DNA of 64,000 nt, taken from DASXQK01 sp963757155 (lineage in GTDB: Bacteria > Pseudomonadota > Alphaproteobacteria > Dongiales > Dongiaceae). The DNA is taken from NCBI GenBank assembly GCA_963757155.1, contig CAVWQS010000010.1:248001-312000 (forward strand), read 5' to 3'. The position numbers were made by a program, and so were the translations under genes. Positions within the stretch are counted from its first letter, which is position 1. Each line of letters opens with the position of its first letter. The notes under the pieces are model-generated. The model was not told the DNA's origin and did no database searches. It was given only the letters and a program-made list of their open reading frames with translations. Of this stretch, positions 35,495 through 43,218 are shown piece after piece.

Positions 35495-36096
35495 TCACCT
35501 CTTCGATGATGGCGTTGCTGATGAGAATCGCAATGTCGAGAGTCGCGTAAGATTCTCGATGCGGCTGGCTAGATTGACGATTTCACCGACGACCGTGTGC
35601 TCGAATCGCCGCGCGCTGCCGACATTGCCAATTGTGGCCTCCCCACAGTGCAGGCCGACGCCTATGCGCAACGGGCACAGACCGGCAGCTTCGCGCTCGC
35701 GGTTCCAGCGGTTCAGGTCCCGCACCAGATCGCGCGCGCAGGCGACAGCATTGGTCGCGTCGCGCGCTCCGGGAAACGGCGTGCCGAAAGTCGCCATTAC
35801 CCCATCGCCGATATATTTATCAAGCGTTCGTTATTGCCGAATACAGCGTCCTCGACCAGGGTATGAAAGCGGCGCAAAAGTTCAATGACCTCGGTCATCG
35901 GGGTGGTCGCACTCATCGCCGTAAAGTTGAAAAGATCCGCGAACAGCACTGTAATCGGTTGCGTGCGCACAGCGTCGAGCTGGCCGCCGGAGCGCATCAA
36001 CTCCTCGACCATATTGGGCGAGAAGTGGCGTATGCCCCGGTGACACGGAAGATCGTTTCGTGATCGATGCCGCCGGTAATACGGTCGCGCCGCCAC
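35495..36096 (-). pseudogene. Adenylate/guanylate cyclase fragment, frameshifted
   Basis: Two minus-strand frames form one cyclase domain. 35797-36096 gives RTQPITVLFADLFNFTAMSA and a helix ending FHTLVEDAVFGNN; 35495-35797 continues with MATFGTPFPGARDATNAVAC, PLRIGVGLHCGEATIGNVGS and HTVVGEIVNLASRIE. The expected DKYIGDGVMATFG link is recovered only by a one-base shift near 35830. The C-terminal end is cut by the IS30 remnant and the N-terminal end by an antisense frame. This cyclase is of the CHASE/adenylate cyclase 1 type (GDG-MATFG), not a copy of the TPR cyclase upstream. Non-functional. Confidence 0.85.
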
Positions 36097-36632
36097 GGGG
36101 AGCGTCTGACGCGTTCCTAATGCCCTATCACGTGGAGCGCGGAAAGATCATGGTTCGGGAGCGCCTGCGGCCCGTTGCCTACATCGACGAAGAGCAGGTT
36201 GCCCGTGGCATCGAACTAACGCGCTTCCCAGTGCCCGAGGACGACGACCACGCCGAGAACGACACAGAAGCGGGGCTGGTGCGGGCGGCCGATCTCATTG
36301 GTCAATTGGGGGATCCGCTGTACTTGCGCAAAGTGAATGCGCTCTATCATGAATTCGTTGAAAACGGGATCGACGAAAGGCTCGGCTACCGCAGCCCCGC
36401 GGATATGGTCGAACGATACCCGCAATTTTACTGGAGCAAGGTCGAGAAATACATTGGCAGTGCGCTGCGCTATCTCGATATGACGATGGAGGGCAAACAG
36501 TGGACCGCGACGCTCTATAGCCACATCTTCGCGATCGAGCACAATCGCCGGCGGACGGGCCCGCAAACGGGCACCGCTACCGAGAGCGCTGTCCCTCTGC
36601 GCATCGCTAGTGAAGTCGCCGGGCCTAGATAG
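36060..36632 (+). pseudogene. C-terminal part of an HD-type phosphohydrolase-like protein
   Basis: The frame opens at GTG 36060, in the antisense of the cyclase fragment. Credible sequence includes PPRGASDAFLMPYHVERGKIMV and RAADLIGQLGDPLYLRKVNALYHEF (about residues 77-101), then a helical end with RYLDMTMEGKQWTATLYSHIF. This resembles the C-terminal two thirds of metal-dependent HD phosphohydrolase-like proteins (R-A-A-D-L-I-G-Q motif), but the N-terminal HD metal site is missing, and upstream is unrelated DNA. It is therefore probably a truncated gene; expression from the ATG at 36120 is conceivable. Family assignment is moderate. Confidence 0.6.
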
Positions 36633-36745
36633 CGCAAACCGGTCGCATGTCCGCTGATCGCGGGTGACCTGACCTACGCAGGTCCTGGCCAGATTCCCTC
36701 GGAGAACTTTGAGTGGCAATCATTGCGCCGATCACTCCATAGGTC

Positions 36746-36840
36746 GCCGAAAGGCAGGCTGCGCGGGCGCTGCTAAGGGAGCTGCGGCGGCTTATAGATG
36801 CCGGCGAGTAGAGGTCTCGCCGCTCGAACCAGACCATGTC
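36746..36840 (+). pseudogene. CRLHGG module copy 2: 3' fragment
   Basis: Only the last about 20 codons are left (ERQAARALLRELRRLIDAGE-like reading, stop TAG 36809-36811) plus the shared trailer CGCCGCTCGAACCAGACCAT. The homologous trailer follows copies 1, 8 and 9, so the repeated unit extends about 30 bp beyond the stop codon. Confidence 0.75.
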
Positions 36841-36976
36841 TATATCGCCGACAAATACGTCCACGGGACAAGTGGCGGACTCTTTCATTTTAAGACAGGC
36901 TCGTTTCCCCCGGCGCTTGTTGTCCTGATAAGCTCCCAAAGGGCCCGGCAAGAGCGCTCCAGCATAAGGTTATCCA

Positions 36977-37570
36977 ATGCGCGCGATACGATTAGGCGCT
37001 TTGCTGATGCTGTCCGTGATGGCTGGGTGCGCGCAGCGTCATCCGATATTGGTAGCTGCGCCGCCGCAGCCGCTTCCCCCACCAACGACCGATCAGCGGA
37101 CGCTGATCGAGACTCCGCAGCCCGCGACGCTGCCGGATCCACCCTTGCCCGCCCTGAAACCGGGGACTGAACTCAGCTTAGCGGAGATCGAGGCGCTGGC
37201 CGAACAGGCATCCCCCAAGGCGCCGGTGGATAAACAGCCCACGGCCAGTCAAAGGGCCATCGGCCGGATGGCGGGCCGAGCGAGCAGCCCTACCGGCACG
37301 AAGGCACCGACGCTGACCGCCTACCAGCTCGTGGGCCTGAGCAAGGCGGACGCCGCGAAGCTGTTCGGCCCGCCGGCGGAGAGCAAAGAGCGCCCCGTGT
37401 ATCAGATCTGGATTTATCATTCAGCGGTTTGCGAAGTTACGCTCTTCTTCTATCCGGAAGTCGGGGGACGAGCCTTCCGAGCACTGACTTATCAAATCGA
37501 TGAGCGAAGCGTCTCCGACGCATCCCACCAGACCTGTCTCGCCAGTCTGGCTAAGCTCCCAGCCGGCTGA
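36977..37570 (+). CDS. Predicted lipoprotein with BamE/SmpA-like C-terminal half, 197 aa
   Basis: MRAIRLGALLMLSVMAGC is a lipoprotein signal with the lipobox MAGC (Cys 18). A Pro-rich linker (residues 25-60) follows, then a globular C-terminus in which LVGLSKADAAKLFGPPAESK and VYQIWIYHSAVCEVTLFFYPE look like the SmpA/BamE or similar small outer-membrane fold. It is predicted to sit in the inner or outer membrane facing the periplasm. It fills the interval between module copies 2 and 3, as a single-gene cassette. No operon partner. Confidence 0.75.
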   Translation: MRAIRLGALLMLSVMAGCAQRHPILVAAPPQPLPPPTTDQRTLIETPQPATLPDPPLPALKPGTELSLAEIEALAEQASPKAPVDKQPTASQRAIGRMAGRASSPTGTKAPTLTAYQLVGLSKADAAKLFGPPAESKERPVYQIWIYHSAVCEVTLFFYPEVGGRAFRALTYQIDERSVSDASHQTCLASLAKLPAG

Positions 37571-37574
37571 CTCT

Positions 37575-37985
37575 GGCCGTCGGCGCCGGGCAAGACAATT
37601 GTTGCAGGCACGCTCGAGGGGGTCGGGCAAGGCCGAGGTCGAACGCGGGCGGGGCCAAAATGAAATCAGGCCACTGACCCTATAAGCCAGACTGGCAAAC
37701 GGCTTTGGGCCTCGCTCGGGCGGCTCCAAGGTGCCGGGCTAGGTGTCGGCGCTCCAAACTGCCCTGCGGAGCGCCTGCCATTCGTGGCAAGCCCGTCTGC
37801 CGGCTTCACGGTGGCAAGGGTGGTGGCCCCAAGGGCGTAAGGAACGGCGCGTTTCGCACGGGTCGCTACACCGCTGAGGCCAAAGCCGAGTGGCGGGCGG
37901 CGCGGGCGCTCTTGCGGCAACTAAGGGAGCTGATTGATGTTGGCGACTAGGGCTATGCGGCATGAATAGGCCATTTCGACGCCGA
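37575..37985 (+). pseudogene. CRLHGG module copy 3, premature stop
   Basis: Aligns to copy 1 over its whole length: start ATG 37660, stop TAG 37948-37950, same codon count (97). Codon 6 is TGA where copy 1 has CGA (both followed by CCCTATAAGCC), so the full-length protein cannot be made. The rest stays in frame (CRLHGGKGGGPKGVRNGAF). Upstream, 37575-37659 keeps traces of the tail of the 25444-type gene (GCCGTCGGCGCCGGGCAAGA). The trailer (about 37950-37985) is also conserved. Confidence 0.85.
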
Positions 37986-38104
37986 GCGAGGCGGGCAAGA
38001 CACCCCCCATCGGCCGATTGTCAACGAAGAATGGCCGCCTTTTCGTGCTGCTTGGCCCGCGCTGTTACCTAGTCCTCGAATGCCACAACAACGGCTAGCT
38101 GACA

Positions 38105-38192
38105 GGTCCGTTCTTGGCACTTATGAGACGTACGGGCTGAGCGGGATCAAGTCTGCTTTCAAGGTGGAACCGGACATCGGCCCGCCGTTCGA
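38105..38192. repeat. Dispersed TGGCACTT repeat, copy e
   Basis: TTGGCACTTATGAGACGTACGG then GTCTGCTTTCAAGGTGGAACCGGACATCGG (about 38151-38178). The distal half is directly fused to module copy 4 at about 38193, indicating recombination or insertion between the two repeat types. Confidence 0.75.
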
Positions 38193-38194
38193 CT

Positions 38195-38285
38195 GGACGC
38201 TACACCGCTGAGGCGAAGGCTGAGCGTAGGGAGCAGCGGGTGCTGATCCGCGAGTTGCGGCGGCTGATCGATGCGGGCGAGATGG
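38195..38285 (+). pseudogene. CRLHGG module copy 4: 3' fragment
   Basis: In-frame remnant reading TGRYTAEAKAERREQRVLIR and then ELRRLIDAGE. The usual stop codon is lost (GAGATGGCG replaces GACTAG), so the frame runs on into unrelated sequence. Confidence 0.8.
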
Positions 38286-38398
38286 CGGGCTATCTCCACT
38301 CGCACGTCTCGGCCGGAGATCCGAGATCAGCCCACCCCCAGCGCCGTGGTCGCCCTCCCATCGCTGATGCGCCTCGACCGCCGCGACAGATCAGGAGA

Positions 38399-38578
38399 TC
38401 AAATCGGCGGACGGCTGCGGCGCCCCATGAGGCCAGCGATGAGGGCCACGAGAAACAGGACGAGGAAGATGTAGAAGAGGATCTGCGCGATGCCGCCTGC
38501 CGCTGCGGCGATTCCGCCGAAGCCAAGAGCACCGGCGATGAGAGCGATGATGAAGAATACGGCCGCCCAATAGAGCAT
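38399..38578 (-). CDS. DUF1328 (YtjA-like) small membrane protein, 59 aa
   Basis: Begins MLYWAAVFFIIALIAGALGFGGIAAAAGGI, with two hydrophobic helices (residues 5-25 and 31-51) and a basic end (MGRRSRPPI). The MLYWA start and GALGFGGIA turn are the DUF1328 signature. GAGAGGAGG lies 5-11 bp before the ATG at 38578, an excellent ribosome site. Family members are small inner-membrane proteins often seen near stress genes; the molecular role is unknown. It is a single-gene cassette between module copies 4 and 5, on the opposite strand to them. Confidence 0.9.
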   Translation of the reverse strand: MLYWAAVFFIIALIAGALGFGGIAAAAGGIAQILFYIFLVLFLVALIAGLMGRRSRPPI

Positions 38579-38905
38579 TCCTGCCTCCTCTCATAGCCGT
38601 GGAAATCGGTGCGGTGGCCGCGAATTGAGGGCTCCCGCCCCATGCCGCAAAGCATGGATGAGAGGGGAACACAGCCTCCTTCCGAAGGTTCCTATCGTTT
38701 TCCTTGTGGCATTGATCAGGCGTCGTCGCTGTATCGTGATTCAAGTAGTGGTCTACTTCCTCCCAGGCCGCGAGCATCTCTCCACTATTGGATCCAGTCG
38801 TGTCGTGAATGGTAGCTGCGCGGCCCAGCTCATCATTTCGGGGCCGCTGTGTCCGCGACGCTAACTTGGCTCGCGCCTTCGTCCGCATTGCTATCCGACC
38901 CCGAG

Positions 38906-39059
38906 CGGCGGGAAGCAGGTAGTCCGGGTGATCCACCAGCAAGTGGCACGGCGGAAAGCAGGTCGTCCAGGTCATCCACCAACAAGGGGCCGTGGGTGCC
39001 GGGGCAAGGCAATTGTTGGGACGGGGCAAGGCAGGGGGCAGGCGTGGGGGGCATGAGTG
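38906..39059 (+). pseudogene. Duplicated tail of the 25444-type gene
   Basis: 38950-39059 reads GGKQVVQVIHQQGAVGAGAR and ends in a Gly/Arg tail with TGA overlapping the next GTG, matching the C-terminus of the 244-aa protein. Just before it, 38906-38948 reads GGKQVVRVIHQQVA in frame, a second partial copy of the same segment. So the tail is tandemly duplicated here while the body of the gene is missing. Confidence 0.8.
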
Positions 39060-39347
39060 AAATCGCCTCATCGACCCTATAAGCCGGACTGGAAACCCGC
39101 CCTGGCGCTTGCACGGGCCGCACCCCGCTGCCGCGCTCGACGCCGGCACTCCAAACTGCCCTGCCGAGCGCCTGCAATGCGCGGAAGGCCGGTTTGCCGT
39201 CTGCACGGTGCTAAGGGTGGCGGCCCCAAGGGTGAAAGGAATGGCGCCTATCGGACAGGGCAATACACTGCCAAATCTAAGGCTGAGCGGAGGGAACTAC
39301 GGGCACTGATCCGCGAGTTGCTGCGGCTGATCAATGCTGGCGAGTAG
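39057..39347 (+). CDS. CRLHGG-motif small protein, copy 5 (intact)
   Basis: A 96-aa protein with start GTG 39057 and stop TAG 39345-39347, the only uninterrupted paralogue of copy 1. It keeps PYKPDWKPALALARAAPRCR, CRLHGAKGGGPKGERNGAYR and the C-terminal ELLRLINAGE, differing at about 18 positions (for example CRLHGA for CRLHGG, GQYTAKSK for GRYTAEAK). The upstream GTGA overlap with a truncated tail (38950-39059) shows the two-gene arrangement was copied as a unit. The leader CATGAGTGAAATC is shared with copy 6. Confidence 0.7.
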   Translation: MKSPHRPYKPDWKPALALARAAPRCRARRRHSKLPCRAPAMRGRPVCRLHGAKGGGPKGERNGAYRTGQYTAKSKAERRELRALIRELLRLINAGE

Positions 39348-39479
39348 ACCGGCGGTAACAAGGTCCGCCCGTTTCCTTCTCGTATAAGCGCAAGTGCCTC
39401 GCTCGGGTGGGGAGCGGCCAGAGCCGAGCGTGCATCCACCTTCAAGGGCGCATTCTAAGTCCGCGAACGCAGCGCGTTT

Positions 39480-39566
39480 TCACATCCCAGGCACTAGTTT
39501 GGCAACCACTAAGCCGACGAGAACGACGACGAAAGCCAGAAGTGAGTAATTTGCGAAGCCCAGCAT
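39480..39566 (-). CDS. Possible 28-aa single-pass membrane peptide
   Basis: MLGFANYSLLAFVVVLVGLV is a near-perfect transmembrane helix followed by VAKLVPGM. A GGGGGC stretch precedes the ATG by 6 bp. The size is below the level at which a frame is convincing on its own; the uninterrupted hydrophobic run is the only support. Confidence 0.3.
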   Translation of the reverse strand: MLGFANYSLLAFVVVLVGLVVAKLVPGM

Positions 39567-39755
39567 CGGTTTGCCCCCATCATCTAGTGCTTGCATCAAT
39601 CGCAAGTAGCTCAGCAGTTAAACAACCTATATGCTCGCCCGAGCAATTACGGGAGGGAAACAGGCTGTGGCGTGACGACCGCGCATCGCCTGTTACTCAT
39701 GTGCCACACATTTCGGGTCACCCTGCTCCGTGGCGCGGGCTCGACGATCATTACC
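39567..39755. other. Non-coding spacer
   Basis: No frame, hairpin or recognised repeat is evident between the small membrane peptide and the secreted protein gene. Confidence 0.4.
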
Positions 39756-40136
39756 TTACTGTGTACCGTCGGGCCGCCAGCCAGTCTCGACAATCTGCCC
39801 CTTGTTTTGCTTGTTGGTGATTAGCAGCTCCCGCTGTTTCCTCGTCGCTTCAGCTTCGCTGGCGGTGCTGAAATACTCGCACCCTGCGCTCCCTTTTTCG
39901 CCATATCTGTAGGAGACGTAGGCGCCAAAATCCGCCATCCATTTTTTGACGGTATCGCCACCACCGGCCGATTTAATCCATTGAGCTGGGCCAAAAGTGT
40001 CGCTGAAGTAGTAGAGCATTGGAGTCTTGGCGGATATCACTTGGCAGTACCACCAGTAGCCCCTTTGCGCGAATGACTTGCTTGGCGAGTAAGTCCAAAG
40101 CCACGCAAAGGCGAGAATGGCAATCCACCGTGGCAT
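39756..40136 (-). CDS. Hypothetical secreted protein, 126 aa
   Basis: MPRWIAILAFAWLWTYSPSK is a signal peptide, probably cleaved after SFA (about residue 24). The mature part has WWYCQVISAKTPMLYYFSD, GGGDTVKKWMADFGAYVS and a late Cys (AGCEYFSTASE), which with the first Cys could form a disulfide. The charged C-terminus (TRKQRELLITNKQNK) is hydrophilic. No domain is known to me. An alternative start lies at 40154. It is one of three small genes between module copies 5 and 6. Confidence 0.6.
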   Translation of the reverse strand: MPRWIAILAFAWLWTYSPSKSFAQRGYWWYCQVISAKTPMLYYFSDTFGPAQWIKSAGGGDTVKKWMADFGAYVSYRYGEKGSAGCEYFSTASEAEATRKQRELLITNKQNKGQIVETGWRPDGTQ

Positions 40137-40212
40137 CTGGCTCCATGACAGCATCGGACACTTGGCCTAGTGGTCTGCTCGGCAACCTCTACTTCACCGC
40201 TCCTTGGTGAAC

Positions 40213-40518
40213 TCAATAGCCGTCCCGCACTTGAGCCTCGGTGAGGATGATCTTCAGCCACTTGCCCTCCTCGGTCATCATCTCCCCGTCACCAAGTTTG
40301 TAATCGGGAGAGCATGCGACAGGGGATGGATGAAGCATCGCTAGCTCAAAGGCGTACGTTGTGGCGTACGCGGCCGTCGATTGAACTAGAATAGTCGGCT
40401 TGGATGCAACGCTCCCAGGCGGTTTGAAGAAATTCGGAGTGATGATTGTCGGAGCGGGTGCTGGACAGTCTAGGGAACGCAAGCCGGGGGGTACCAGTGG
40501 GGGCATGAGTGAAATCAC
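40213..40518 (-). CDS. Hypothetical protein, 5' end fused to module copy 6
   Basis: The C-terminal portion (YKLGDGEMMTEEGKWLKIILT, ending RDGY) is protein-like, whereas the first residues (MISLMPPL) are encoded by the antisense of the module copy that starts at 40509. The native N-terminus has therefore probably been lost or replaced at the junction near 40500. A truncated orphan is more likely than a complete 101-aa gene. Confidence 0.4.
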   Translation of the reverse strand: MISLMPPLVPPGLRSLDCPAPAPTIITPNFFKPPGSVASKPTILVQSTAAYATTYAFELAMLHPSPVACSPDYKLGDGEMMTEEGKWLKIILTEAQVRDGY

Positions 40519-40820
40519 CTCATCGACCCTATAAGCCCGATTGGAATGCGGCCTTGGTCCTTGCTCGTGAGCACCCCGCTACCGGGCCAAATCTCGGCGC
40601 TCCAAGCTACCCTGCCGGGCTCCTGCGATGCGCGCCGGTCCGTTTGCCGGCTACATGGTGGAAAGGGCGGTGGTCCTAAGGGTGAGAGGAATGGCGCTTA
40701 TCGGACAGGGCACTATACCGCCGAGGCCAAGGTGGAGAGGCAGGCGAGCCGTGTGCTGCTAAGGCAGTTGCGCCGATTGATCGGCGCCGGCGACTAGACT
40801 AGACGAACTGACCCATCAGA
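40479..40820 (+). pseudogene. CRLHGG module copy 6, frameshifted
   Basis: Full-length copy from GTG 40509 to TAG 40795-40797, 289 bp instead of 291, so the frame changes between the conserved start (ATCGACCCTATAAGCCCGAT) and the conserved second half (CRLHGGKGGGPKGERNGAYR). The leader (40479-40508) resembles that of copy 5. Not translatable as a full protein. Confidence 0.85.
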
Positions 40821-40900
40821 AAACGGGTTCCGCGATTACCAGCCCGCGTCGTCCGCTTTCCACAGAGAGACTGGATAACTGCTGCGCGCCAATAAGAGAC

Positions 40901-41122
40901 TCAGTTTTTCCAATAGTAGAGCACCGTCGCGAGCAGACACTCGACCCCAACCAAGGCAAGGAAGACAACAACGGGTCCGAGCCTGCCAAAGCGACCGTCC
41001 TTGGCCTGGGTCACATAGAGCACGGGCTCCGGGAACCACAGGGTTGCAAGCGTGAGAAGCACACACGCGACTAGAAATCCGCCAAAAGCGAAGAAAGCCG
41101 CAAGTGCCGCTCCATAGGCCAT
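40901..41122 (-). CDS. Small two-helix membrane protein, 73 aa
   Basis: MAYGAALAAFFAFGGFLVAC opens the first hydrophobic helix (residues 5-28); LGPVVVFLALVGVECLLATV forms the second (48-67), separated by a charged loop (TQAKDGRFGR) and ending YYWKN. It is probably an inner-membrane protein. No family is recognised. The flanking 41123-41317 holds nothing obvious except AT-rich sequence at about 41222-41265 that could be a promoter for the next gene. Confidence 0.6.
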   Translation of the reverse strand: MAYGAALAAFFAFGGFLVACVLLTLATLWFPEPVLYVTQAKDGRFGRLGPVVVFLALVGVECLLATVLYYWKN

Positions 41123-41317
41123 GGCTCACCAGTTTCGCAGTTGTAACCCCCAGCAGTTTGCAGTTTCGCGGTTGCTCAGCGGGTACTCCGACAGCGCCCC
41201 TCGTTAAGGGTGTCTAATCGATTTGTAAACTAATTGTTCTGTAAGCTTTTCTTATACCACGCTCAGGAGCGGCAATGGCTCCACTCGACGTAGCGAAAGG
41301 CGGTTTGTGGAGGTCGA

Positions 41318-41530
41318 ATGCCAGTCTTTAGCGTAATGTGCTACAATAGCGGCGTCTGGGACAAATCGGAGCCGCGGGTTATCGAGGCGGGCGACGCAAA
41401 GGCAGCTGCGGAGAAAGTCTGCCAAAGTCCGCTCGTTGAGGGTGAGCCAAAACCCGGACTTCTTCGCGCCAAAGTCTGGCCGGCGTCCAATCCCGCAATG
41501 AAGAGGGTGTTCAGCGACCCGCCGAGATAG
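41318..41530 (+). CDS. Hypothetical protein, 70 aa
   Basis: Starts MPVFSVMCYNSGVWDKSEPR behind GTGGAGG. It has an alternating beta-like start and helix (AGDAKAAAEKVCQSPL), the look of a small alpha/beta cytosolic protein. Its last 20 bp overlap the end of the convergent gene 41511-41738. Family unknown. Confidence 0.6.
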   Translation: MPVFSVMCYNSGVWDKSEPRVIEAGDAKAAAEKVCQSPLVEGEPKPGLLRAKVWPASNPAMKRVFSDPPR

Positions 41531-41738
41531 GGGTCAAGCGGGCGCCCAGGTCTATGCGGACGCGAAAGCCTCCTGCCCCACCAGCCATGATCTGGGCACA
41601 CGCGCCAGCGTTTAGCGTGCACTTTTCAATAATCCGTTGCAGCTCGTCTTTGGTGATGCCGTCGCGGGCGAGCAATGGTTCCAGCGTGGGGTCGCTGAGG
41701 AGATCGTCCAGCGTTGGCTCTCGCCATGGCTGCTTCAT
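41511..41738 (-). CDS. Hypothetical protein, 75 aa
   Basis: MKQPWREPTLDDLLSDPTLE opens a charged amphipathic segment; DGITKDELQRIIEKC reads like a short helical bundle, and a Gly-rich region with two Cys follows (LNAGACAQIMAGG). TAGGAGGGC lies just upstream of ATG 41738, a strong ribosome site. It is convergent with and overlaps 41318-41530 by 20 bp. The acidic N-terminus resembles short regulatory peptides, but no family is assigned. Confidence 0.6.
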   Translation of the reverse strand: MKQPWREPTLDDLLSDPTLEPLLARDGITKDELQRIIEKCTLNAGACAQIMAGGAGGFRVRIDLGARLTPISAGR

Positions 41739-42022
41739 GGTGCCCTCCTAGACGTCGGCAAATTGAGCCGCTACCTACACCACTCTCCGAGACACCGTCG
41801 GGTCAAAACCTGGGCAATTTCGTGATTGGGTTCTTATCGCTCGCTCAGACGCGCCGACGCGAAGAATACTAGTCCCGAATACAGCACCATATATTCAGTT
41901 TGGAAAGTCCTCGAAGCTTCCTCCAGGATAAGGGCCGAGGGAAGAGGTAAACCTTATACTTCGGCCTACTACGTTTGTGTCGCTGGTATTCCTGGCTTTC
42001 TGGCCGCATAGCAGTGACCAGC

Positions 42023-42277
42023 ATGGCCAAGCCGCCCCTATTGACGATCACGTTGCTTGCGAGCGAGCTGACAGACATCATCGACTGCCTCATGTCCAGC
42101 GCCGACCGGGCCGAGAGTTTGACATATGAGCTAAAGGGCATACCGAAACAGAAGACCGTGCGCGCCAGGGCTGCTCGCCTCTACGCGCTCGCAGACCGCC
42201 TCGACGACGCCCTCGCTGATCACAATAGAAGTACTCGGCCGCGGACCACGCCTGGATCATCGTCCACGAAATCATAA
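42023..42277 (+). CDS. Hypothetical helical protein, 84 aa
   Basis: From ATG 42023 the protein MAKPPLLTITLLASELTDII continues as amphipathic helices (CLMSSADRAESLTYEL, RARAARLYALADRLDDALAD), a short coiled-coil-like hairpin. The last about 15 residues are Ser/Thr/Arg-rich and may be read-through beyond a lost stop. Upstream (41739-42022) shows no gene. Confidence 0.45.
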   Translation: MAKPPLLTITLLASELTDIIDCLMSSADRAESLTYELKGIPKQKTVRARAARLYALADRLDDALADHNRSTRPRTTPGSSSTKS

Positions 42278-42466
42278 TTTCTCCATTGGCTGCGCCGTTT
42301 TTCTTCGGCCGGCCGCACACCAGACACTCGTGGAACTCTTTTGGGTAACTCGCGTAGGAACCTGCGAGGCCGTATCTTTTTCCCCAGGTCCTTTGAGGCG
42401 AGACCAACGTGGCCCACGGGGGCGAGCCGGCCTGTCGCCGAAGCGCAAGTCTCGGAGAGGCCGCAG

Positions 42467-42655
42467 ATGAAACCGAAGCTATCCCGGCGCACCCTTGACC
42501 TAATGCGCCGCACTATCGAAGCGGCCGACGCATGGGATGAGCAGCTCGTAGAAGAGCTCGTATCGAGTGCGTATGTTGACGGAGCCCCTGAGATGCTCTC
42601 CCGCCTGCGAGGGGTAGTCATGGGCGGCAAAAGATTTCCGGATGGCGAAAAATAG
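42467..42655 (+). CDS. Small helical protein, 62 aa, member of a tandem pair
   Basis: Starts MKPKLSRRTLDLMRRTIEAA and continues EQLVEELVSSAYVDGAPEML. It is clearly related to the product of 42996-43175: PKLSRRTLDLMRR aligns with PRLSQRTYDLMRR and SSAYVDGAPEML with ASAFVDGGKEML. The conserved pieces are two amphipathic helices, the second ending in a VDG turn. Function unknown. Upstream in-frame residues to 42341 are not used because they look like non-coding. Confidence 0.6.
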   Translation: MKPKLSRRTLDLMRRTIEAADAWDEQLVEELVSSAYVDGAPEMLSRLRGVVMGGKRFPDGEK

Positions 42656-42673
42656 GCAACCAGCGGGCACACA

Positions 42674-42871
42674 ATGCGCCTTAAGGCACACCTAGGTGGC
42701 TTTGCGATCCAGGTCGGAGAACGGTTCATCATAGAACTTGGCCGCCGGTGCTTCTATGGGCGGGTGCCATGGGGGCGCGGCGGTCGGGAGTGGTTCATCG
42801 ACTTCACGGGCCATCTCAGCCCCTGTTGGGACAGGTTCGAGCCCGAGCCGCGACCGCGAAATAGGGGCTGA
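42674..42871 (+). CDS. Hypothetical protein, 65 aa
   Basis: MRLKAHLGGFAIQVGERFII then ELGRRCFYGRVPWGRGGREWFIDF and a basic end. Aromatic and glycine content looks like a compact beta protein. It lies 18 bp after the previous gene and between the two related 60-residue genes. No ribosome site is strong, so this is tentative. Confidence 0.4.
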   Translation: MRLKAHLGGFAIQVGERFIIELGRRCFYGRVPWGRGGREWFIDFTGHLSPCWDRFEPEPRPRNRG

Positions 42872-42995
42872 CGTACCGGCAGGGGTCTTGACGGCGCTGC
42901 ATCGCACACCATCTCTCATCCCCGTGGGCCCATAGTGGCCCGGCAGTGCTGCCCCAAGGTTGGGCAGTCGGCCGCAAGTTTAGGGGAAAACAGGG

Positions 42996-43175
42996 ATGCT
43001 ACCGCGGCTCTCTCAACGGACGTACGACCTGATGCGTCGCGCAATCGACGCTGTCGATAAAGATACGGCGGACCTCATAACGACGCTTGTGGCAAGTGCC
43101 TTTGTCGATGGCGGCAAAGAGATGCTCGCGCGCAAGCACGAGGCCGACGCTGAGCGGGAGCTGGAGGACACTTAG
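42996..43175 (+). CDS. Small helical protein, 59 aa, second member of the tandem pair
   Basis: MLPRLSQRTYDLMRRAIDAV is followed by a helix and ASAFVDGGKEMLARKHEADA; the end is strongly acidic (ERELEDT). AGGGGAAAACAGGG precedes ATG 42996. It shares about half its first 42 residues with the 42467-42655 protein, indicating duplication of an ancestral cassette followed by divergence of the C-termini. No known family. Confidence 0.6.
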   Translation: MLPRLSQRTYDLMRRAIDAVDKDTADLITTLVASAFVDGGKEMLARKHEADAERELEDT

Positions 43176-43218
43176 GCGAGGCTCGCGCAGATGCCCTAAT
43201 GTCTCTTTGCCGTGGCCT

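Noticed and set aside
38391..39263. A 290-codon minus-strand frame
   Set aside because: It is the antisense of module copy 5 and its duplicated tail plus part of the DUF1328 gene region in another frame; no independent protein-like sequence.
42090..42407. A minus-strand frame with a C-x2-C segment (ECLVCGRPKK)
   Set aside because: It conflicts with the better plus-strand gene at 42023-42277 and its second half is low-complexity Arg; the finger alone is not enough.
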